Assembly (NCBI GenBank): GCA_002448875.1
Contig: DKAS01000070.1
Coordinates: 1-8,638 of the forward strand
Source of the DNA: Proteobacteria bacterium UBA6920
GTDB taxonomy: Bacteria; Pseudomonadota; Gammaproteobacteria; SG8-11
Length of the DNA: 8,638 bases
Direction: 5' to 3'
The notes below the pieces were generated by a model, which was not told where the DNA came from, did no database searches, and saw only the letters and a list, made by a program, of their open reading frames with translations. This document shows positions 1-5,570 of this stretch, one piece after another (the stretch's first letter is position 1; the number at the start of each line of letters is the position of its first letter). A program made the translations under genes and the position numbers.

Positions 1-1
1 C

Positions 2-487
2 TACTGGGGTTCCTACGACATCAAGGACCAGAACTCCTCGACCAACGTCACCAAGAGCGTGCACTACCGCAACGAGCTCGAATGCCCGGCCAAGGTGTTC
101 ACCGCCGCCAACCACCCGTACTTCATGAACCACCTGCTGACCGAATCGCCGACCGAAGCCTTCGTGCGCAACTTCGGGCCGCGCCTGCATCACATCGCCG
201 TCGCGGTAAAGGACGGCGAAACGGCGATGCAGGCCAACATCGACTATGTCGTCGAGTCGCTGCGCGATTGCGGGCAGACATTCCTGCTCGACGTCATCGG
301 TTCGAAGGAGGCCGGCTTGAAGCAGATCTTCTCCAGCGCCTCGGAGCACTCGTCACTGATCATCGAGTACGTGCAGCGCTTCGGTGACTTCGCCGGGTTT
401 TTCACCAAGTCCAACGTCGCGGCCTTGACCCATGCCGCCGGTGTCGAGGAGCAGGGGCGGATGCTGCACGCGGAGGCCAGTCGCTGA
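2..487 (+). CDS. VOC-family dioxygenase, 4-hydroxyphenylpyruvate dioxygenase-like (C-terminal 161 residues, 5' end outside window)
   Basis: The frame is open from base 2 to a TGA at 485-487, giving 161 residues with no start inside the window. A GTG at 59 is in frame, but coding sequence clearly continues upstream of it. The fragment matches the C-terminal metal-binding half of 4-hydroxyphenylpyruvate dioxygenase-like VOC proteins. LHHIAVAV (residues 62-69) would supply a His iron ligand and IIEYVQR (120-126) the Glu ligand, preceded by the typical LKQIF strand. In this family Fe(II) and O2 drive oxidative decarboxylation of an aromatic 2-oxo acid in the cytoplasm, usually in tyrosine catabolism. 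The C-terminal tail (GDFAGFFTKSNVAAL) differs from the textbook GxGNFKALFE tail, so a related VOC dioxygenase with another substrate is possible. The family is fairly sure, the exact reaction is not. It converges with the glycosyltransferase, with 53 bases between the stops. Confidence 0.75.
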   Translation, partial: YWGSYDIKDQNSSTNVTKSVHYRNELECPAKVFTAANHPYFMNHLLTESPTEAFVRNFGPRLHHIAVAVKDGETAMQANIDYVVESLRDCGQTFLLDVIGSKEAGLKQIFSSASEHSSLIIEYVQRFGDFAGFFTKSNVAALTHAAGVEEQGRMLHAEASR

Positions 488-540
488 GCCCGGCGCCCAC
501 CTCGGCGATAAGGAAGGCGGGCGGCCGCCGGCCGGACTGG

Positions 541-1389
541 CTAGTTTCGTTTGCCTTGCAGGGTGTCTCCCAGTCTGTGTACCCACAGCTGCGAGGACAG
601 GTAAGTGGCGATGGCTGCCAGCCGCAACTCGCGACGGTCGGCGGGAAAGTCCCGCAGCATGGCGATGGCCCGCAGCACTTTTTCATGCGTCCTGCGCGGT
701 GCCAGCCAGGGATGAAAAATATAGGCGTTGGGCTGGTCGCCGCCGCGGGCCGCGATATCTGAACTCAGCGCTTCCACCGTGATGTCGTGCCCCGCCACAC
801 GTGTATGCCTGTTGTTGGCGCCGTCCTGCCGCCAGACCACTTTGGCGTCGTGTAACATATAGTTGAGCGCGCGCTGATCGTCTTTTAGCTCTTCCACCCT
901 GGGCAAGTAACTGTCCATGAACTTGACGGTGGCTGCATTGCTGCGCAGTAGATAGATCCCGCAGCACAGGGTGAAGCCCCACTGGTCGACGATTTCCCTG
1001 GGTACGCCCCGGTCGCGGGAGATAACCAGATCGTCGGGGTGGGTGGCCAGGAGTTCCAAGAAATTACGCAGCCAGAAAGCGTCGATATCGGTATGTATCA
1101 CATGGATGCCGGCGCGGAGGATTTCCCGCACCACTGCCGCGCGCAATATCCAAAGATTACCACGTGAAAAAGCGCTTTTCTCCAGCGGTAGAAGGCAGGA
1201 ATTGATATTGCGCGCCCGCAGCTTGGCGTGCAGGGTTTGGTCCAGGGAAAAGATCAGATAATTGCGCAGATTATGTTTGCGAAACAGGCGGAACCAGAGA
1301 TTGAACAGCGGCAGATAGAGATCGTTGGCAAAAGCGATGATTATGACGCCGTCCTGTGCATATTTGCGAACCTGCTGCATGAATTCCAT
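541..1389 (-). CDS. Putative nucleotide-diphospho-sugar transferase (DxD glycosyltransferase, Nucleotid_trans type)
   Basis: This 282-residue protein looks like the Nucleotid_trans (PF03407) glycosyltransferase fold. The decisive motif is VIHTDIDAFWLRN (97-109): an aspartate-x-aspartate (D101, D103) that binds the metal and nucleotide sugar, followed by the family's typical tryptophan-leucine-arginine. Supporting blocks are the strand GVIIIAFAND (14-23), the WGFTLCCGIYLLRS segment (137-150), which fits the N-x-G-x-x acceptor-side strand, and DQRALNYML (171-179). There is no signal peptide or membrane helix, so it probably acts in the cytoplasm. Sugar donor and acceptor cannot be told. The start at 1389 is favoured because GGAG lies 7 bases upstream; an in-frame ATG three codons later is a weaker option. 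It is divergent from the Tat/GMC pair, which hints at a shared carbohydrate or envelope role (inference). Confidence 0.75.
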   Translation of the reverse strand: MEFMQQVRKYAQDGVIIIAFANDLYLPLFNLWFRLFRKHNLRNYLIFSLDQTLHAKLRARNINSCLLPLEKSAFSRGNLWILRAAVVREILRAGIHVIHTDIDAFWLRNFLELLATHPDDLVISRDRGVPREIVDQWGFTLCCGIYLLRSNAATVKFMDSYLPRVEELKDDQRALNYMLHDAKVVWRQDGANNRHTRVAGHDITVEALSSDIAARGGDQPNAYIFHPWLAPRRTHEKVLRAIAMLRDFPADRRELRLAAIATYLSSQLWVHRLGDTLQGKRN

Positions 1390-1396
1390 GTGTCAG

Positions 1397-1400
1397 CTCC
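1397..1400 (-). promoter_or_regulatory. Shine-Dalgarno of the glycosyltransferase
   Basis: Reading on the reverse strand, GGAG is followed by 7 bases (CTGACAC) and the ATG at 1389. It supports that start over the in-frame ATG at 1380, for which the same GGAG would lie 16 bases upstream. Confidence 0.55.
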
Positions 1401-1473
1401 AATTCCCCGGCCGCGACTATGCGCTGATGCGCGCAAGCAGAACGCCGCCGACATTGTGCCCACTACAATAACC

Positions 1474-1479
1474 AGTATA
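1474..1479 (-). promoter_or_regulatory. Possible -10 element for the glycosyltransferase
   Basis: The reverse strand reads TATACT here, 85 bases upstream of the glycosyltransferase start and close to the TATAAT consensus. The hexamers 16-18 bases upstream (GCGTGG, GGCGTG, TGGCGT) are poor -35 matches, so this is a weak call that rests on position and one good hexamer. Confidence 0.25.
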
Positions 1480-1517
1480 GGACAAACGCTTCGCGCCACG
1501 CCAGTTCGGTCGTCGGC

Positions 1518-1546
1518 TTGACACCCCCCAGTTGCGTGTTTATTCT
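1518..1546 (+). promoter_or_regulatory. Predicted sigma70-type promoter of the Tat-protein/GMC oxidoreductase unit
   Basis: A perfect -35 hexamer TTGACA (1518-1523) and a -10 hexamer TATTCT (1541-1546, four of six consensus bases, including the first T, the A and the last T) are separated by exactly 17 bases. Transcription would start near 1552-1554, leaving an untranslated leader of about 85 bases before the ATG at 1639. It lies in the divergent region between the glycosyltransferase and the forward pair. No operator palindrome was obvious around it. Confidence 0.6.
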
Positions 1547-1638
1547 TGCAGTGAAAGGCACGTCTTCCTGATTTTTCATGAGTTTTTTATGGTCGCGGCC
1601 AGCGGCTGCGGGATAAGCGGGGGCAATGGGCTCGAAAT

Positions 1639-2031
1639 ATGAGACGCAGAGATTTTCTGGTTGCGTTGTCTTTTCCGCTCTGTCTGCCCTGGGCACGGTC
1701 GGCTGGGGCTGCTGATTGTGGGTGCGACGGGCTGGCGCTGCACTGGCGCCCGGAGGCGACAATCGCTGGTATTTTCACCAGTGTTGACCTTGCCCGGGCA
1801 TTGGGCGAAGCCTATTTGCGCGCACATCCCGAGAAAGCTGAACGTCAGGTTTTACTGGCGGAACTGGGGCTGGCGCGTCTTCCGCCACGGTCCCTGACCG
1901 ATTCAAAAATACGTGCCCGTGTCCTGCGGCTGAAAACGGCGCAATACACCCGTGGTGACATCCTGATGGTAAACAATTGGATCCTGGCGCCGGCGGAGGC
2001 TTGCCTCTGCGGCCTGTTGGTAGTCACTTGA
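1639..2031 (+). CDS. Small twin-arginine-signal protein, possible accessory subunit of the adjacent GMC oxidoreductase
   Basis: A 130-residue protein opening with MRRRDFLVAL, which fits the twin-arginine (Tat) motif (S/T)RRxFLK with the usual Asp before Phe. A short hydrophobic stretch (residues 7-18) and an AGAA|D cleavage-like site near residue 26 follow. The mature part of about 105 residues has paired cysteines near each end (C27/C29 and C122/C124), an Arg/Lys-rich centre and a conserved-looking NNWILAPAEACLCGL tail. I do not recognise a catalytic domain. Small Tat proteins of this kind accompany membrane or periplasmic GMC dehydrogenases, for example subunit 3 of gluconate 2-dehydrogenase and the small subunit of fructose dehydrogenase. 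The GMC gene starts 17 bases downstream, so the same role is inferred. The start is fixed by the Tat motif and by a stop at 1579 in frame; no proper Shine-Dalgarno precedes it. Confidence 0.7.
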   Translation: MRRRDFLVALSFPLCLPWARSAGAADCGCDGLALHWRPEATIAGIFTSVDLARALGEAYLRAHPEKAERQVLLAELGLARLPPRSLTDSKIRARVLRLKTAQYTRGDILMVNNWILAPAEACLCGLLVVT

Positions 2032-2048
2032 TGTGGCGGCAATAGCGC

Positions 2049-3635
2049 ATGTTTATCGATTTCAGGGAATACAACCAGTCCGGCATTATTGACTGCGATT
2101 TATGCATAATCGGTGCAGGGGCGGCGGGTATTACTCTTGCCCAGTCCTTCGCCGGTTCCGATGTGCAAGTTTGTTTGCTGGAAAGCGGCGGATTCGAGTT
2201 TGATCAGGACACCCAGAATCTTAATCAGGGTAAAGTTCTGGGGCTGCAAAATTCCGATCCGATGGCATGTCGGGTGCGCGGTCTGGGCGGCACGACCCAG
2301 CATTGGGCCGGTCACTGCCGGCCGTTGAGTCCCTGGGATTTCGAACCCCGTTCCTGGATTCCCGGCAGCGGTTGGCCTATCAGGATCGACGATTTGCTGG
2401 AGTATTACCGGCAGGCCCAGGAGGTTTGCGACCTGGGAGCATTCGAGTATGATAACAATCGATTTCTCTCCGACCGCTATGACTATCCGGCTTTTTTGCC
2501 CGATAAAATCCTGTTGCGTTTCTGGCAGTTCGGCCCGCCGACCCGCTTCGGCAGGAAATACCGGCAATTGCTGGCGGATGCCAGGAATATAAATGTCTTT
2601 TTGTTTGCCAATGTCATCGGTTTGCGCGCCAATGCCCATGCTTCGGCGCTGCGGGAAGTCGAGATCAGGTCGTTGAATGGCAAGAGCGCTCGGGTGCGTG
2701 CACGTTTTTTCGCGCTTTGCGGCGGTGGCATGGAAACCACGCGCCTGTTGCTCGTTTCCAATGATGTCGAGCGCAAGGGTCTGGGCAACGGCAGTGGACT
2801 GGTGGGCAGTTATTTCATGCAACACCCGGAGAAGTACGCGATTGCTCAGGTGAGTACCGATCGACCGGAAGAGCTGGCGTATATGTTTACCCGCCAGGAG
2901 AATACCGTCGGCGTCAAGGTGGCGGCTGAATTGGCGATATCACCCCAGGTGCAGCAGCGCTTGCAGATACTCAACTGCGCTTTTACCCTCGATGAGAGCG
3001 AGTGGCGGTATATGGGCATGAGCCGTCTGCGGGAGGACTGGGAGCAGAAGAAGGCGAGCGGCGAGGGCGAGGATCTGGCGGTCCGCCTGGGAAATATGGC
3101 CAAGGATTTTTCCTATTCGGTTAAGGGCGCGTATCGCCGCCTGCGGGGGCAGGTCAGCCGCGGTGAATTGGCGAAATTGCAGGTTTATTTGCGCGCCGAA
3201 CAGTTACCGAGTCGTGACAGCAGGATAGATCTTGATACCGACAAGGATGTTTTCGGCTTACCCAGACTTCGGGTGGACTGGCGCCTGAGTGATTTCGAAA
3301 GACGGTCGATACGTTTGAGTCTGCAGATCCTTGCCGAAGAGTTTGGGCGCTTGCACCTGGGGCACCTGCAATTGGCGGATTGGATCGTCGACGAGCATGG
3401 CGATTGGCCGCAGCCACTATGGGGCGGTTGCCACCATATGGGTACCACGCGCATGTCAAATGATGCCAGCACCGGCGTGGTCGATAAAAACTGCCGCTTG
3501 CATACCGTGGATAATCTCTATATCGGCAGCAGTTCGGTGTTTCCCACCGTCGGTTACGCTACGCCGACGTTAACCATCGTCGCTCTGGCCTTGCGCCTCG
3601 CCGCCCATCTCAAACAGCGCCTGGCGCAACTGTAG
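2049..3635 (+). CDS. GMC-family FAD-dependent oxidoreductase
   Basis: This 528-residue protein has the normal GMC (glucose-methanol-choline) length. The N-terminal FAD Rossmann motif is CIIGAGAAG (19-27), followed by the ribose-binding acid in VCLLESGG (41-48). RGLGGTTQHWAGH (77-89) is the usual GG(T/S)...W.G flavin-binding segment. The C-terminal GMC domain carries WGGCHHMGTTRM (458-469), with the catalytic-type His at 462/463, then NLYIGSSSVFPTVGYATPTLT (positions 489-509), the second flavin contact. Such enzymes oxidise alcohol groups, often of sugars, and pass electrons to a quinone, cytochrome or oxygen. The substrate here is unknown. There is no signal peptide of its own; the preceding Tat-signal protein could carry it across the membrane as a complex (inference). 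Oddity: the residue that is normally Asn in the ANPT motif is Thr505. No strong Shine-Dalgarno is visible, so coupling to the upstream gene is likely. Confidence 0.88.
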   Translation: MFIDFREYNQSGIIDCDLCIIGAGAAGITLAQSFAGSDVQVCLLESGGFEFDQDTQNLNQGKVLGLQNSDPMACRVRGLGGTTQHWAGHCRPLSPWDFEPRSWIPGSGWPIRIDDLLEYYRQAQEVCDLGAFEYDNNRFLSDRYDYPAFLPDKILLRFWQFGPPTRFGRKYRQLLADARNINVFLFANVIGLRANAHASALREVEIRSLNGKSARVRARFFALCGGGMETTRLLLVSNDVERKGLGNGSGLVGSYFMQHPEKYAIAQVSTDRPEELAYMFTRQENTVGVKVAAELAISPQVQQRLQILNCAFTLDESEWRYMGMSRLREDWEQKKASGEGEDLAVRLGNMAKDFSYSVKGAYRRLRGQVSRGELAKLQVYLRAEQLPSRDSRIDLDTDKDVFGLPRLRVDWRLSDFERRSIRLSLQILAEEFGRLHLGHLQLADWIVDEHGDWPQPLWGGCHHMGTTRMSNDASTGVVDKNCRLHTVDNLYIGSSSVFPTVGYATPTLTIVALALRLAAHLKQRLAQL

Positions 3636-3636
3636 A

Positions 3637-3660
3637 CCGCGGGCGGCGGGTTTCCCGCGG
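3637..3660. terminator. GC-rich hairpin after the GMC gene
   Basis: CCGCGGG (3637-3643) and CCCGCGG (3654-3660) form a 7-base-pair perfect stem with a 10-base loop. A competing shorter stem, GCGGG/CCCGC with a TTT loop, lies inside it. It begins two bases after the TAG of the GMC gene. There is no U-tract, so it may only stabilise the message end or act together with the next hairpin. Confidence 0.4.
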
Positions 3661-3664
3661 ACGA

Positions 3665-3696
3665 CGCTGACCGGGCCGCTGTCGCCCCGGTCAGCG
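3665..3696. terminator. Strong hairpin between convergent genes, likely bidirectional transcription end
   Basis: CGCTGACCGGG (3665-3675) is perfectly complementary to CCCGGTCAGCG (3686-3696): an 11-base-pair stem closing a 10-base loop. It lies in the 88-base gap between the GMC stop (3635) and the stop of the reverse-strand DmsB-DmsC fusion (3724), where a shared terminator is expected. No run of T follows on either strand, so it is not a textbook intrinsic terminator. Confidence 0.5.
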
Positions 3697-3723
3697 AGCC
3701 ACGCCCTGTATCGCCATCACTGC

Positions 3724-5559
3724 TCAATGGGTCTCCGGCACCACCCCCACCTGCGGCATCCGCGCCAGGCCAGTGGCGCGCGCGTGTTCCTCGAAGCCGC
3801 GATTGCGCCAGAAGAAGGCGCCGGGCATGGTGGTGGGGATCACCAGGGCGTAAAACAGCATGCGGCCGATGATGCCAGTCAGCAGGGTGCCGGCGCCGGC
3901 CAGCGTCCAGGCGGCCAGCGCCAGCCAGCCGCCGGGCTGGGTAACGGCCAGGGCGGTCAGCAGTGCCAGGGTGAAACCGAGCAGCGCATTGCGGGTGAGA
4001 TAGGTGTAACCGAAGGTGGTGGTTTGCAGATAGTGGGACGCCGCGCCTTCGCCGCCGATTTTATGCAGGTGACGGCGATGGGCGTAGAGACCGGCGGCTT
4101 CCAGCGCCAGGCCCGCGAGCAGTGGCAGGGTCAGGTACAAAGGCACGCCAGCCACGGTGTCGGCCGCGACGGATTGCGCGGCGACGACCGCCACCAGCAG
4201 TAAGCTGCCCAGAGCCAGCATGCTGCCATAGAAACTTGTCAGTACCTGCCAGTGGTTCCAGAACGGACGCGCCGGGATGCGATAGATGCGATGCATGAAA
4301 TACAGCGCCGCCAGACCGGCAACCACTCCCAGACCGCCCAGCAGCGACGGCAGAGGCTGCGCCAGGCCGGCCGGCAGCCAGCTGGTCAGCACGGGGAAGG
4401 CTGTTACCAGGGTATAGGCGATGAGCAGGTTGAAAAACACGGCGACACCGGCCACTTCGCGCGATACCGGCGAATAGCGCAAATTATTGAAGGCGCGGTA
4501 GAAGCGGTGTGGTCTGCCTAAATGCATGGTGGACAGCACCAGGGCGAAGACCTCGGCGATTATCATCCCGACCAGCAGCAGACTGCGGATGCCGTCGCTG
4601 GCGAACAGGGATTTCCCGAACAGCGGCGCGAGAAACTGCAGGGCGAAGGCGCCGATCACCGCCTGGGTGATCAGGGTGAAGACCACCAGCGGATTCTCGC
4701 GCGTGCTCAACTTGCGTAAACCCCAGCTGCGACCGCGGCCGTCTTCCCGCACCTGCGGCCGGTAAACCGCGTCCTGCTGGTCGCCCAAACCGTCGCGCAC
4801 GTAGCGCAGCGGCATGCTGTCGGCGCGGGTCAACTCCCGCGGCAGCGTCTTCACCTGCTGGAAGCGGATATTGGGGTGGGTAATCTCCGGCGTCGGGAAG
4901 CCCGGAATGCGGGTTTCCGTCTGCACACGGTTTTCCGGCGTGGTTTCGATGATGCCGAAATCCAGTGCGCCCGCCAGACAGGCGGCGGCGCAGGCCGGCT
5001 TCAAACCCGCTTCCAGACGATCGACGCACATATTGCACTTGGATACATGGCCAGCCACCGGGTCCAGCTGCGGCGCATTGTAGGGGCAGACCCAGGTGCA
5101 GTAGCCGCAACCGAAGCAGATATCCGGGTCCTGCAGCACTGCGCCGTATTCGGCGAATTTTGTATAGGCACGGGTCGGGCAGCCTTTGAGGCACACCGGA
5201 TTGTCGCAGTGGTTGCAGGCCATGGAAATATTCAGACGGGTGCTGGACGGCCAGGAGCCGCCCTCCAGGTAGCCTACGGAACGAAAGGCGATATGCGCCG
5301 GCAGGTCGTTCTTTTCCGAACAGGCGGCCTCGCAGGCGTGGCAGCTGATGCAGTTGTCGGCGGTGAAATAGAAGCCGTGCTGCTTGTAGCGCTTGGGATT
5401 GGTGCTGACATCGGTATTGCCGTTGATGTTCAGCGATGCGCCACGCAGCGCATTCTCTTCGGGCACCGTTTCGATCGGCTTGCCGTAGCGGTTGGCCGGC
5501 GGGTGGGCGGCGTCGGGCACGAAAGCGTAATTCTGTTCCTTGGGACGGGGAATGAACAT
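3724..5559 (-). CDS. DmsB-DmsC fusion: four-[4Fe-4S] electron-transfer domain joined to an eight-helix membrane anchor
   Basis: This 611-residue protein probably passes electrons from membrane quinol to the nitrate reductase encoded just upstream. Residues 60-205 form a DmsB-type ferredoxin with four cysteine groups: C70/73/76/80, C115/118/123/127, C148/151/154/158 and C175/178/190/194. A linker (about 205-285) leads to a DmsC-type anchor with helices near 289-313, 323-347, 369-391, 404-424, 438-462, 471-493, 522-540 and 545-575. HLGRP (346-350) after helix 2 and SPVSRE (363-368) are DmsC hallmarks. DmsB and DmsC are separate proteins in E. coli DMSO reductase, so this is a fusion. The start at 5559 is chosen because AGGAG lies 5 bases upstream; the in-frame start at 5646 lies inside the preceding gene and adds unrelated residues. 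No Tat signal is present. It is the last gene of the operon. Confidence 0.9.
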   Translation of the reverse strand: MFIPRPKEQNYAFVPDAAHPPANRYGKPIETVPEENALRGASLNINGNTDVSTNPKRYKQHGFYFTADNCISCHACEAACSEKNDLPAHIAFRSVGYLEGGSWPSSTRLNISMACNHCDNPVCLKGCPTRAYTKFAEYGAVLQDPDICFGCGYCTWVCPYNAPQLDPVAGHVSKCNMCVDRLEAGLKPACAAACLAGALDFGIIETTPENRVQTETRIPGFPTPEITHPNIRFQQVKTLPRELTRADSMPLRYVRDGLGDQQDAVYRPQVREDGRGRSWGLRKLSTRENPLVVFTLITQAVIGAFALQFLAPLFGKSLFASDGIRSLLLVGMIIAEVFALVLSTMHLGRPHRFYRAFNNLRYSPVSREVAGVAVFFNLLIAYTLVTAFPVLTSWLPAGLAQPLPSLLGGLGVVAGLAALYFMHRIYRIPARPFWNHWQVLTSFYGSMLALGSLLLVAVVAAQSVAADTVAGVPLYLTLPLLAGLALEAAGLYAHRRHLHKIGGEGAASHYLQTTTFGYTYLTRNALLGFTLALLTALAVTQPGGWLALAAWTLAGAGTLLTGIIGRMLFYALVIPTTMPGAFFWRNRGFEEHARATGLARMPQVGVVPETH

Positions 5560-5564
5560 GGCAG

Positions 5565-5569
5565 CTCCT
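5565..5569 (-). promoter_or_regulatory. Shine-Dalgarno deciding the start of the DmsB-DmsC fusion
   Basis: On the reverse strand AGGAG sits one base after the TAG of the nitrate reductase gene and 5 bases before the ATG at 5559. This fixes the 611-residue start and suggests translational coupling between the two genes. Confidence 0.75.
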
Positions 5570-5570
5570 G

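Noticed and set aside
520..529. GGCGGCCGCC palindrome between the converging dioxygenase and glycosyltransferase genes as a terminator
   Set aside because: It has no loop and no U-tract; in a GC-rich 53-base gap such a palindrome is weak evidence.
1578..1616. Twelve-codon leader peptide (MSFLWSRPAAAG) as an attenuator
   Set aside because: No ribosome site at proper spacing, no run of one regulatory codon and no terminator-type hairpin after it.
2100..2825. A 241-codon reverse-strand frame inside the GMC gene
   Set aside because: Antisense to the conserved FAD-binding region; no motif of its own.
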